NCBI GenBank assembly: GCA_964638055.1
Contig: CAZWXF010000042.1
Span: 1-22,817, forward strand
DNA length: 22,817 nucleotides
Direction: 5' to 3'
Source: Prado023 sp964638055
GTDB taxonomy: Bacteria; Actinomycetota; Actinomycetes; S36-B12; CAIYMF01
Below, in pieces: positions 1 to 6,570 of the stretch. The translations under genes were made by a program, and so were the position numbers. The notes beneath the pieces were generated by a model. It saw nothing but the letters and a program-made list of their open reading frames with translations. It made no database searches and had not been told where the DNA came from. The first letter of the stretch is position 1; each line of letters starts with the position of its first letter.

Positions 1-87
1 GGTGACCAATCCACACCCGACCCGGCCCAACACCACAGGTCAACCCCACAATCACAGCGGCGAGTCGCCACGAGTGGCACGAGTCAG

Positions 88-109
88 GTCCCGCCGCCCG
101 AGCCGGGAC
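88..109 (-). terminator. Candidate terminator hairpin after the acyltransferase gene
   Basis: Six-base arms GTCCCG (88-93) and CGGGAC (104-109) are exact inverted repeats around a 10-nt GC-rich loop, 13 nt beyond the stop codon of the minus-strand acyltransferase. There is no T-run, as is usual for high-GC actinobacterial terminators. Function is inferred from position only. Confidence 0.35.
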
Positions 110-121
110 GCAGCTGAGCCC

Positions 122-688
122 CTACCCCTCCTCGCGAAGCCGCGGCTCGGTCCGGTTGGCCGGCACGATTCCGTGCTTGTCCGCGTAGAACTCCCGGATG
201 ACGTCCATGTCGGCCTTCACGTCGCCGCTGGGCCGCAGGGTCGGCCCGCAACCCATGGTCCGTGTGGGCTTGTCGATGAAGCACAGGACCAGGGGGATCT
301 CCGCCTGCTGGGCGATGCGGTAGAAGCCCGACTTCCAGTGGTCGGTCTTGCGTCGCGTCCCCTCGGGGGCGAGGACCAGAGCCAGCCGATCGGCCCCCCG
401 GGCGTGGGCGACCAGGTCGTCGACGAGCCCCGCGGCGGCATCGCGGTCCACGGGCACGCCGCCGAGGCGCCGAAGCACCCCGTCCGCGGGCCCCCGGAAC
501 GACTCCCGCTTCATGAGGAATCGCGGCTGCACGCCAAGGGCCCTCGCCAGCTCCAGCATGAGGGTGAAGTCCCAGTTGGACGTGTGGGGTGCGGCCACCA
601 TCACGATGACCGGCTCCGGGGGGACAGAACCGACCACCTGCCACCGGCGCAGGCCGAGGACGCGTCGGGCAAGGGCCTGCTGATCCAT
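122..688 (-). CDS. PlsC-like 1-acyl-glycerol-phosphate acyltransferase family protein
   Basis: This 188-aa protein looks like a lysophospholipid/glycerolipid acyltransferase (PlsC superfamily), which moves an acyl group from acyl-CoA or acyl-ACP to a glycerolipid hydroxyl at the membrane. The catalytic HX4D motif is visible as H35-T-S-N-W-D40, and the substrate-binding block as APEGTR at 107-112. The length fits the short soluble bacterial versions that lack long membrane segments; a hydrophobic stretch at about 26-34 precedes the HX4D box. It is monocistronic and diverges from the DUF4097-like gene. The start is the ATG at 688, giving a short N-terminus before the domain. The exact acceptor lipid cannot be told from the sequence. 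The WS/DGAT gene 2.5 kb away also uses acyl groups, but I see no operon link between them. Confidence 0.85.
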   Translation of the reverse strand: MDQQALARRVLGLRRWQVVGSVPPEPVIVMVAAPHTSNWDFTLMLELARALGVQPRFLMKRESFRGPADGVLRRLGGVPVDRDAAAGLVDDLVAHARGADRLALVLAPEGTRRKTDHWKSGFYRIAQQAEIPLVLCFIDKPTRTMGCGPTLRPSGDVKADMDVIREFYADKHGIVPANRTEPRLREEG

Positions 689-770
689 CGTCGGATGCTA
701 GTCAGGCTGCCGGCCCGCTCGCCCGCTGGGCCCGATGCCGTCATCACGTCCCAACCGGACGAAGGAAGTA

Positions 771-784
771 GCAAGTGGACTTGC
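771..784. promoter_or_regulatory. Perfect palindrome over the -35 region of the DUF4097-like gene
   Basis: GCAAGT and ACTTGC form exact inverted arms separated by GG. The right arm overlaps the -35 hexamer (781-786) of the promoter for the downstream two-gene unit, so a bound protein would be expected to block or alter polymerase access. The DUF2089 HTH protein encoded by the second gene is the obvious but unproven candidate binder. Confidence 0.45.
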
Positions 785-815
785 CATAGTAGAAGGTGGT
801 GACTACCATTGATGC
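781..815 (+). promoter_or_regulatory. Sigma70-type promoter, probably giving a leaderless mRNA
   Basis: TTGCCA (781-786, 5/6 match to TTGACA) is followed after 17 nt by TACCAT (804-809, 4/6 match to TATAAT). The ATG at 816 begins six nt after the -10 box, exactly where transcription should start, so the mRNA is probably leaderless. No Shine-Dalgarno sequence is present before this ATG, which agrees. Confidence 0.6.
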
Positions 816-1577
816 ATGGCTGATCAACTGAAGGACCTGCTCAACCGCGTCGCCGCCGGCGAGATGACCCCTGAGGAGGCGCAGGCGAAGCTGCTCTCCA
901 CCTCGGAGAGCCCCGCCGCCGACACCTCCGGCGACGAGCCCGTGCGCCGCATCAACATCCGCGGCAGCGCTGTGCGCCTCATCGTCGTGGGCGATCCCAC
1001 CGTGGACACCGCGATCGCCGAGGGGCCGCACCGGTTGTCGCGCCAGGGCGACCAGCTCTCCGTGCACTCCGACCTCAGCGCCGGGGAGTACCAGACCGAG
1101 GTCCCCCGCTCGGCGTTCGCCACCTGGCTGAGCACCATGAACCGGGCGGGCTCGCCGCTGCGCATCCGCGTCAACCCGAACCTCCCGCTGGACGTGCTGG
1201 CCATCGCCGGCTCCCTGGAGCTCTCCGGCATGCGGGCGCCCGTTCGTGTGGGCGTCGAGGCCGGCTCGGCCAAGCTTCACGACGGGCAGGGTCCGCTGGC
1301 GATCTCCGTGGCCAGCGGGAGCGCCGACGTCGACTGGCAGTTCCACGGGACCTGCTCGGTGAACACCGACCTCGGCTCGTCGCGCGTCTTCGTGACCCCC
1401 GGATCCGACATCGCCATCACCGCCGACGCGACACTGGGAACGGCGACCATCCGCCTGGCGGATGGCTCGACCCTCAAGGCCTCCGACGAGGGCAACCGTC
1501 CCGTCGTCGTCGGGGCGGGGACTGGGACCCTGAGCGTGACCTCGCGCATGGGCTCCGCCGTGGTCTCTGTCGCCTGA
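816..1577 (+). CDS. DUF4097-like beta-solenoid protein with N-terminal SHOCT-like helical segment
   Basis: This 253-aa protein has no signal peptide or membrane segment, so it is probably cytoplasmic or held by partners. Residues about 4-27 form a short two-helix motif (LLNRVAAGEMTPEEAQAKLL) like that at the N-terminus of YvlB/LiaX-type proteins. Residues about 45-253 alternate short beta strands and turns rich in Gly, Ser, Val and Thr, typical of the DUF4097 putative adhesin/beta-solenoid fold. It is followed after 64 nt by a DUF2089 regulator gene, and the two share a similar helical motif at opposite ends. Start: ATG 816, six nt after a -10 box. Function is unknown; related proteins in Firmicutes belong to envelope-stress circuits, and a similar role here is inference only. 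Confidence 0.75.
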   Translation: MADQLKDLLNRVAAGEMTPEEAQAKLLSTSESPAADTSGDEPVRRINIRGSAVRLIVVGDPTVDTAIAEGPHRLSRQGDQLSVHSDLSAGEYQTEVPRSAFATWLSTMNRAGSPLRIRVNPNLPLDVLAIAGSLELSGMRAPVRVGVEAGSAKLHDGQGPLAISVASGSADVDWQFHGTCSVNTDLGSSRVFVTPGSDIAITADATLGTATIRLADGSTLKASDEGNRPVVVGAGTGTLSVTSRMGSAVVSVA

Positions 1578-1641
1578 CCCGCGTCACCAGCCCGTCGACC
1601 CCGCACCCCCATCCGCGCCCCCCAGCCGCAGGGAGCACCAG

Positions 1642-2208
1642 ATGATCGTCACGCACCGGCCCCCCAGCTCGTGCCCGGTGTGCTCGACGACGCTCATCAC
1701 CCTGCGGCTGGGGTGCCCGCAGTGCGGCACGGAGCTGTCGGGACACTTCAGCTCCTGCCGGTACTGCCGGCTGGACACGGCCGACCTCGAGATCCTCGAG
1801 GTCTTCCTGCGAGGCCGCGGAAACGTGCGCGACATCCAGGCGCACCTGGCAGTCTCCTATCCCACGGCACGGGCCCGGCTCCAGGATGTCCTGGACCGCC
1901 TGGGGCTGGGAGACGGATCGGGAAGTGCCCACGATCGGCCCGCCGCGACTCCCCGCCCCACAGCCACCTCTCCAGCCGCCACCTCCCAGGCCGCAGGACC
2001 AGACTCAGGGGGAATGGGCCGCGCGCGGGACGTGTCCGGTCCCGGACCACGGGCGCAAGCGGCCCCGACATCTCCCCCGGGGGGCTCGGCCCTCGGCGCG
2101 GCCCTGGGACAGGGCGACTTCGTGGCTGCGGTCCTCGCAGAGCTGGCCTCCGGACGGATCGACGTCGCGGCCGCGGAGGCGCTGATCGACAGGTTCGAGA
2201 CCGCCTGA
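1642..2208 (+). CDS. DUF2089 family zinc-ribbon/HTH protein
   Basis: This 188-aa protein has two zinc-ribbon knuckles, C11-P-V-C14 and C25-P-Q-C28, plus a further C39-R-Y-C42 pair, then a helix-turn-helix-like segment at about 47-85 (LEVFLRGRGNVRDIQAHLAVSYPTA is split here by eye into helices). This layout matches DUF2089. A low-complexity Pro/Ala/Gly linker covers about 88-155. The last 35 residues (VLAELASGRIDVAAAEALI) resemble the two-helix motif at the N-terminus of the upstream DUF4097-like protein. A GGGAG ribosome-binding site lies just before ATG 1642. It is likely a DNA-binding regulator of its own operon; that role is inferred. It converges on the dioxygenase gene with only 14 nt between stop codons. 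Confidence 0.82.
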   Translation: MIVTHRPPSSCPVCSTTLITLRLGCPQCGTELSGHFSSCRYCRLDTADLEILEVFLRGRGNVRDIQAHLAVSYPTARARLQDVLDRLGLGDGSGSAHDRPAATPRPTATSPAATSQAAGPDSGGMGRARDVSGPGPRAQAAPTSPPGGSALGAALGQGDFVAAVLAELASGRIDVAAAEALIDRFETA

Positions 2209-2222
2209 CTGCCGCCTGGGGC

Positions 2223-3065
2223 TCAGGAGACCTGCAGGGAGCGACGCGACAGCCCGTACATCCATCCGTCGATGGCCACGTCCGGCTGCACGCTTGGGTC
2301 GGTGGCCGCTCCCAGCGTGACGAACAGTGGCACGAAGTGCTCGACCGTCGGGTGCGCGTACGGCATGCCCGGGGCCCGGCTGCGGAACGCCGCGAGGTCA
2401 TCGAGGTTGCCGGTGGCCAGGGCCTCCTGCACCCAGAGGTCGAAGTCGAGCGACCAGCCCGGCACCCGATCCGGGTTCGCCCAGTCCAGGAAGCGCAGGC
2501 CGTGGGTCATGAACCCCGACCCGATCACCAGAACACCCTGGGAGCGCAGCACCCGCAGTCGCTCCCCCAGCGCGAGAAGGTCGCCCGCCCGCTCGGTGGG
2601 GATGCTGAGCTGGAGCACCGGGACGTCGGCCTCGGGGTACATCGCCATGAGCGGCACCCACGCGCCGTGGTCCAGGCCGCGTCCGGTCACGACAGGACCC
2701 TGACCGTCCGGCATGACCGCGCCTACCTGTGCGGCCAGGACGGACGCGTCCGGTGTCGGATATCGGAACCGGTAGTAGATCGGGTCGAACCCGGCGAAGT
2801 CGTACACCAGCGGCGTCCCAGCCGCCGGCGAGGACAGCGCGATCGGCGCCGTCTCCCAGTGCGCCGAGATGATCAGGATGCTCCTGGGCCGGGGCAGCCG
2901 ACGGGCCCAGGTGAAGAGCCGGGCCATCCAGTCGCCGTCCTCGAAGAGCGGCGGCGCTCCGTGGCTCACATACAGGGCGGGCAGCGGCTCGTCGCCCGGG
3001 CGCCAAGCCCGGTGCTCCGGCGCGCGGCGGGTCATCGCGATGTGCTCGGCGAAGGGGTGGCTCAC
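2223..3065 (-). CDS. ygiD: LigB/YgiD-type extradiol dioxygenase (4,5-DOPA dioxygenase family)
   Basis: This 280-aa protein belongs to the class III ring-cleaving (LigB) dioxygenases, in the single-domain YgiD/DODA branch that opens catechol rings next to the hydroxyls, for example in L-DOPA. Visible family marks are SHG (H35), SAHWE (H69, metal ligand), LDHGAWVPL (D132-H133), GSGFMTHGL (H188) and a late AHPTVEHFVPL block with further histidines. Length is typical (about 260-280). The start is GTG 3065 with GGAG a few bases upstream. It diverges from the WS/DGAT gene across a 94-nt region that holds an inverted repeat. The natural substrate in this organism is unknown; in bacteria these enzymes are often annotated only by analogy with plant and E. 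coli DODA. Confidence 0.88.
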   Translation of the reverse strand: MSHPFAEHIAMTRRAPEHRAWRPGDEPLPALYVSHGAPPLFEDGDWMARLFTWARRLPRPRSILIISAHWETAPIALSSPAAGTPLVYDFAGFDPIYYRFRYPTPDASVLAAQVGAVMPDGQGPVVTGRGLDHGAWVPLMAMYPEADVPVLQLSIPTERAGDLLALGERLRVLRSQGVLVIGSGFMTHGLRFLDWANPDRVPGWSLDFDLWVQEALATGNLDDLAAFRSRAPGMPYAHPTVEHFVPLFVTLGAATDPSVQPDVAIDGWMYGLSRRSLQVS

Positions 3066-3077
3066 GGAACTCCAATC

Positions 3078-3091
3078 GTTGACTGATCAAC
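3078..3091. promoter_or_regulatory. Inverted repeat in the divergent dioxygenase/WS-DGAT promoter region
   Basis: GTTGA (3078-3082) and TCAAC (3087-3091) are exact arms around CTGA. The element includes TTGACT (3079-3084), a 5/6 match to a -35 hexamer for the rightward gene; a weak -10 (CATGAT, 3104-3109) follows at a long 19-nt spacing. It could be an operator shared by both genes. Confidence 0.35.
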
Positions 3092-3159
3092 AGGTTTCGA
3101 CACCATGATCATTCCCGCTCAGCGAACGTCCGAGTATTCGGGCACGGCAGCATGTCCCC

Positions 3160-4620
3160 ATGGCGATTCAGATGGACCTCTCCCCCAACGACTCCCTCTG
3201 GTTGAACATGGACAGCCCGGAGAACCTCATGGTGATCGAGTCGGTCCTGTGGTTCGACCACAGGCTGGACCCGGATCGCGTGAAGCGCGACCTGCTGGAC
3301 AGGGTCGTCAACAAGTACCCGGTCTTCCGGTGGCGCCCCGTCTTCACCGAGGGCGTCGGCGACAAGGACCAGTGGGAGGACGACGCCGAGTTCAACATCG
3401 ACAACCACGTGACGGTCCATGAGCTGCCCGGCGCAGGCGGCCGCGAGGAGCTCCAGGACTTCCTGGAGTCCCAGATGAAGGTCCCGATCCCGCGCAACCG
3501 TCCGATCTGGCGAGCCCACATCCTGGAGGGCAACGAGTTCGGCGCCATCATGATCAGGTTCCACCACGCCATCGCCGACGGCACCGCCTTGGCGCGTGTC
3601 CTCATCGAGATGACGTCGGAGACCCCGGACGAGGACGGCGGCCCCATAGGGACGCTGGATCGCATCCACCCTGCCGAGCCCCCAGCCCCTGCAGAAGAGG
3701 TGCCCACCGATCGCGTGCCGCGCAGCCTGCGGAACAAGGCAGTCAACGCAGTGACCCAGGCCGCGACGCTGCCGGTGGCTGCTGGGCTCAAGGCGACCAA
3801 CGCCACCTCGAAGCTGCTGCACATGCTGGACCCCGACGAGGACGGCAGCCTGGTGAGCAAGATCGCCGACCAGGCGATCGGCACCTCCGAGATGCTCGAG
3901 AAGCTTCTCGTCGCCACCCCACCGGATGTCCTGTTCTTCGGTAACACAGTCGTGGACAAGCGCGCCGACTGGGGCCCAGCCCATGACCTCGCCGCGGTCA
4001 AGCGGGCCGCCAAGTCACAGGGCGCGACGGTGAACGATCTGATGCTGGCGGCCGTTGCCGGCGGCCTGCGCCGGTACCTGGAGAAGCGCGGGGACAACAT
4101 CGCCGACCTCGTCACCATGATCCCGGTCAACCTGCGCCCCATCGACAAGCCGATGCCGCCCCACCTGGGCAATCGCTTCGCCCTGGTCGCGCTCAACCTT
4201 GCCCTGGAGCCGGAGACGGCCCTCGAGCGCCTCCAGGTGACCAAGGCCCGGATGGACGTCATCAAGGCCGGGCCCGAGGCGATGCTCACGTTCGGGATCT
4301 CGACCAGCATCGGCTACTTCGGCACGGTCACCGCGACCGCCACGCGCAAGGTCGTCGAGTACTTCGGCAACAAGGCCATCGGGGTGACGACGAACGTGCC
4401 CGGCCCGCAGATGCCCCGCTACTTCGCCGGGCAACGGGTCGTGGGGATCCTCGGCTGGGTTCCCGGTGCCGCTCGTCAGTCCCTGGGCGTGTGCATCTTC
4501 AGCTTCGACGGCCAGATACGCGTCGGGTTCAAGACAGACATGTCGGTCGTCCCGGATGTGGCGAACCTGGTGGCCTGCTACGCCGAGGAGATCGAGGAGC
4601 TGCTCAAGCTCGGGGCCTGA
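3160..4620 (+). CDS. Wax ester synthase/diacylglycerol acyltransferase (WS/DGAT)
   Basis: This 486-aa protein joins fatty acyl-CoA to diacylglycerol or long-chain alcohols, making storage triacylglycerol or wax ester at the membrane/lipid-body surface. The catalytic HHxxxDG motif is intact as H135-H136-A-I-A-D140-G141. The C-terminal DUF1298 half carries the conserved N412-V-P-G-P block. Total length is typical (450-500). The start at ATG 3160 has no clear Shine-Dalgarno; the next residues (LSPNDSLWLNMDSPENLM) match the usual N-terminal family block of the type LSxxDxxxLxxExxxxxM, which supports it. It stands alone, ending at a strong inverted repeat. Storage lipid by WS/DGAT is common in actinobacteria; preference for TAG or wax ester cannot be read from the sequence. 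Confidence 0.93.
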   Translation: MAIQMDLSPNDSLWLNMDSPENLMVIESVLWFDHRLDPDRVKRDLLDRVVNKYPVFRWRPVFTEGVGDKDQWEDDAEFNIDNHVTVHELPGAGGREELQDFLESQMKVPIPRNRPIWRAHILEGNEFGAIMIRFHHAIADGTALARVLIEMTSETPDEDGGPIGTLDRIHPAEPPAPAEEVPTDRVPRSLRNKAVNAVTQAATLPVAAGLKATNATSKLLHMLDPDEDGSLVSKIADQAIGTSEMLEKLLVATPPDVLFFGNTVVDKRADWGPAHDLAAVKRAAKSQGATVNDLMLAAVAGGLRRYLEKRGDNIADLVTMIPVNLRPIDKPMPPHLGNRFALVALNLALEPETALERLQVTKARMDVIKAGPEAMLTFGISTSIGYFGTVTATATRKVVEYFGNKAIGVTTNVPGPQMPRYFAGQRVVGILGWVPGAARQSLGVCIFSFDGQIRVGFKTDMSVVPDVANLVACYAEEIEELLKLGA

Positions 4621-4659
4621 GGGCCCCAGCCGAACGAACGGACGGGAGCCAGACGGCGC

Positions 4660-4692
4660 GGAGGGGCGCCGGCCAGTGGCCGGCGCCCCTCC
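4660..4692. terminator. Strong bidirectional terminator hairpin (perfect 15-bp inverted repeat)
   Basis: GGAGGGGCGCCGGCC (4660-4674) and its exact reverse complement (4678-4692) are separated by a 3-nt AGT loop. It lies between the converging WS/DGAT (stop 4620) and NlpC/P60 (stop 4708) genes, 39 and 15 nt from their ends, so it can serve both. No T-run follows in either direction. Confidence 0.8.
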
Positions 4693-4707
4693 AGCGATCG
4701 GATTCCC

Positions 4708-5265
4708 TCAGAGGACGCGACCGAAGCTGACGTTGCGCGTCCAGATGCGAACCGTCTGCACGCGCTTGCCGGGACGTGGGGAGTGCAGCACGCGGTTCTT
4801 GCCGGCGTAGATGCCGACGTGATAGACGCGGCCGTTGTTGCGGAAGAACACGAGGTCGCCGGCACGCGCGTTGCCGGCTGAGACACGGTGGGCGCGGTGG
4901 GCCTGTTGTGAGGCTCGCCGGGGCAGGCGCACGCCCACGCTTCGGTAGACGTAGGACGTGAATCCGGAGCAGTCGAAGCCGCGCGGAGTGCTGCCGCCGT
5001 GGCGGTAGGGCACACCCTGCAGCGAACGGCCCTTTCTCAGCACGCGACTCGACCGCGCGGCGAACGACCGAGCACTCCGGCTGGCCTTCTTCTTCTTCCT
5101 GGAGGACGCGGCAGGGAGGGCGCCTGTCAAGGAGGCGGCCTCCGCGGACTGGACCGGGGCGGGTGCGGCCACTGCCGGGCTGGCAAGCGGCGCGGCGGGC
5201 AGGGCCACCGCCAACGAGGTGACTCCAGCGAGAGCCAGGCAGCGAGCACGGTGGAGCAGGGGCAT
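4708..5265 (-). CDS. Secreted NlpC/P60 (C40) peptidoglycan endopeptidase
   Basis: This 185-aa exported protein probably cuts stem peptides in the cell wall. Residues 1-34 form a signal peptide (Arg-containing n-region, hydrophobic core, AVA-A-like cleavage at about 33-35). A basic Lys/Ser/Arg linker follows (56-80), then the NlpC/P60 domain at about 80-185 with catalytic Cys99 in GFDCSGF, His149 in VYHVGIY and third polar residue His161. The start is ATG 5265, preceded by GAGGAG, and is far better than upstream in-frame starts, which would translate through a riboswitch and push the signal peptide inside. A c-di-AMP riboswitch fills the leader, so expression should follow c-di-AMP, as for Rpf/NlpC wall hydrolases of other actinobacteria. 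There is no extra wall-binding domain apart from the basic linker. Confidence 0.92.
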   Translation of the reverse strand: MPLLHRARCLALAGVTSLAVALPAAPLASPAVAAPAPVQSAEAASLTGALPAASSRKKKKASRSARSFAARSSRVLRKGRSLQGVPYRHGGSTPRGFDCSGFTSYVYRSVGVRLPRRASQQAHRAHRVSAGNARAGDLVFFRNNGRVYHVGIYAGKNRVLHSPRPGKRVQTVRIWTRNVSFGRVL

Positions 5266-5275
5266 GAAGGACTCC

Positions 5276-5466
5276 TCAGCGCCTGCGAGGTGAGCTGTCG
5301 GGTTCGGGTGGGGAGCACCCGGCCACCAGTAAGGCGGCTTCACCCCAAGGACCCACACCATGGTTCGGCGGTGGGACCACAAGTGGGTCCCCCGCTCCCG
5401 TTCCGAAATGCGTTGACTGGCCTCAGCCAGGCGCGGGGGGCAGAACGTGAACGGGATTCGGCGCCG
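5276..5466 (-). promoter_or_regulatory. Cyclic-di-AMP riboswitch (ydaO/yuaA leader)
   Basis: On the minus strand the leader shows the conserved blocks of the ydaO motif in order: CGAATCC near 5460-5454, ACGGGAGCGGGGGACCCA at about 5401-5384, TTGGGGTGAAGCC at about 5348-5336, and the 3' signature CCGAACCC-GACAGCTCACCTC at 5307-5287 followed by GCAGGCGC. The order and spacing match actinobacterial versions upstream of rpfA and NlpC/P60 genes. It ends about 10 nt before the Shine-Dalgarno of the hydrolase. In known cases c-di-AMP binding lowers expression of the downstream gene; the mechanism here (termination or start-site masking) is not shown by the sequence. Confidence 0.93.
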
Positions 5467-5474
5467 CCTGCCCC

Positions 5475-5494
5475 GTCCCACCCGGTGGCGGGAC
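5475..5494 (-). other. Hairpin at the 5' end of the riboswitch transcript
   Basis: Exact arms GTCCC (5475-5479) and GGGAC (5490-5494) flank a 10-nt loop. The predicted transcription start (about 5495) lies right next to it, so the mRNA would begin with this stem. It could protect the 5' end or help the riboswitch fold; neither is shown. Confidence 0.4.
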
Positions 5495-5501
5495 ACGAAA
5501 C

Positions 5502-5531
5502 AAGGTAGCCAAGGCTCCACTACCGGACCAA
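5502..5531 (-). promoter_or_regulatory. Candidate promoter of the riboswitch-NlpC/P60 transcript
   Basis: Read on the minus strand: TTGGTC (5531-5526, 4/6 to the -35 consensus), 18-nt spacer, TACCTT (5507-5502, TAnnnT-type -10). It would start RNA near 5495, about 30 nt before the conserved part of the riboswitch, a sensible place. Confidence 0.5.
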
Positions 5532-5619
5532 CACGAGCGGCTGTGAGGTATCTCTCACCCCCTCGGTACCGGCGCGCGACTACGCGGCGTCACCGGCCTC
5601 ACCGGGGCTCTCAGGCGTC

Positions 5620-5634
5620 GCGTGCGGGGCACGC
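5620..5634 (-). terminator. Hairpin terminator after the IdeR-like gene
   Basis: GCGTGC (5620-5625) and GCACGC (5629-5634) are exact six-base arms around GGG, nine nt beyond the stop codon of the regulator gene (minus strand). No T-run. Confidence 0.5.
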
Positions 5635-5642
5635 CGGACGTG

Positions 5643-6371
5643 TCACGGCCCGACGAAGATCCCCTGAGCTTGAGCCTTACCCAAGGTGACGGTCGCGCCC
5701 TCGGGGCCGAGCTCGAAGGCGCCGTCTCGGCTGACCGCCATGACCCTCGCTCCGGGCCGGACCCCGGCCCGGAGCAGCAGGGCGAGAGCGCCGTCCTGCG
5801 CCTGCAGGGTCTCCCCGATCCGCACGATCTCGACCACCCCCGACTGGCCGGTCGCCAGCGCCGCGGGGAGCGGCAGGACTCCCGACGGCCCGTGCCCCGC
5901 CTCCTCGACGTCGGCCGTCCCCAGCCCTGCGCCCTTGACGTCCGGCGCGCCGACCAGGTCGGCCAGTCCCGGGATCGGGTTGCCGAAGGGCGAGACCCTG
6001 GGGTGACCCAGTAGCTCGAGCAGTCGCAGCTCGACCGAGTCACTCATCACGTGCTCCCAACGGCACGCCTCAGCATGGACCTCCTCCCAGGGCAGCCCGA
6101 TGACCTCGACGAGCAGGCACTCGGCGATCCGGTGCTTGCGCATCACCCGAGTGGCAAGGCGCTTGCCCTCAGGCGTCAGGACGACATGGCGATCCCCCAG
6201 GTCGAGCTCGACGAGCTTGTCCCGCTGCATCCGGGCGACGGTCTGGGACACCGTCGGCCCGCTCTGCGCCAGCTTCTCGGCGATCCTGGCCCGCATGGGC
6301 CGGACCCCCTCCTCGTCGAGCTCGAAGATCGTGCGCAGGTACATCTCGGTGGTGTCGATCAGATCGCTCAC
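5643..6371 (-). CDS. ideR: IdeR/DtxR family iron-dependent transcriptional regulator
   Basis: This 242-aa regulator binds Fe2+ (or Mn2+) and represses metal-uptake genes. It begins (V)SDLIDTTEMYLRTIFEL, almost identical to IdeR/DtxR. Order: winged helix at about 1-75 with recognition block SGPTVSQTVARMQRD (37-51); dimerization/metal domain at about 76-140; SH3-like domain at about 165-242. Metal residues are all present: Met10, Cys103, Glu106 and His107 (primary site), with His80, Glu84 and His99 (ancillary site), one residue shifted from DtxR by an insertion before residue 70. The GTG at 6371 is chosen because it gives the family N-terminus and has GGGGAG upstream; a much longer in-frame extension has no family match. 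I see no clear DtxR box in its own upstream region. It diverges from the ParA gene. Confidence 0.93.
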   Translation of the reverse strand: MSDLIDTTEMYLRTIFELDEEGVRPMRARIAEKLAQSGPTVSQTVARMQRDKLVELDLGDRHVVLTPEGKRLATRVMRKHRIAECLLVEVIGLPWEEVHAEACRWEHVMSDSVELRLLELLGHPRVSPFGNPIPGLADLVGAPDVKGAGLGTADVEEAGHGPSGVLPLPAALATGQSGVVEIVRIGETLQAQDGALALLLRAGVRPGARVMAVSRDGAFELGPEGATVTLGKAQAQGIFVGP

Positions 6372-6570
6372 AGGGCTGATTCTCCCCGATCCCGCGGCTG
6401 ACGGCAGTGGGCAGCGAGCAGGATCCTCCAGACACCTCGGCCCACGTCCCCCTGTGTGATCCGAGGGCGCGAGCGCGGGAGTCGGATCGCCGGGCGTGGG
6501 GCCAGGATCGAGCCGCGCCGCGAACGACGGGACGGTGGGCGTGCCCAGCGTGCATGGCAGACTCCACGGT

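Noticed and set aside
67..84. GCCAC-GA-GTGGC palindrome and CACGAGT repeats near the left edge
   Set aside because: Short, with no promoter or gene start nearby; likely chance in GC-rich sequence.
2..802. Long plus-strand open frame over the acyltransferase gene
   Set aside because: It is the antisense of a gene with clear HX4D and EGTR motifs, shows no family pattern, and results from the high GC content.
5500..5520. Possible IdeR/DtxR box (AAGGTAGCC followed by AAGGCTCC) near the NlpC/P60 promoter
   Set aside because: Only one half-site resembles the 19-bp consensus and a base is missing at the centre; not enough to call iron control.
6372..6570. parS/parC-like centromere upstream of the ParA gene
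   Set aside because: Several GATC-centred motifs (such as AGGATCCT) are present, but spacing is irregular and GATC is common in this GC-rich DNA.
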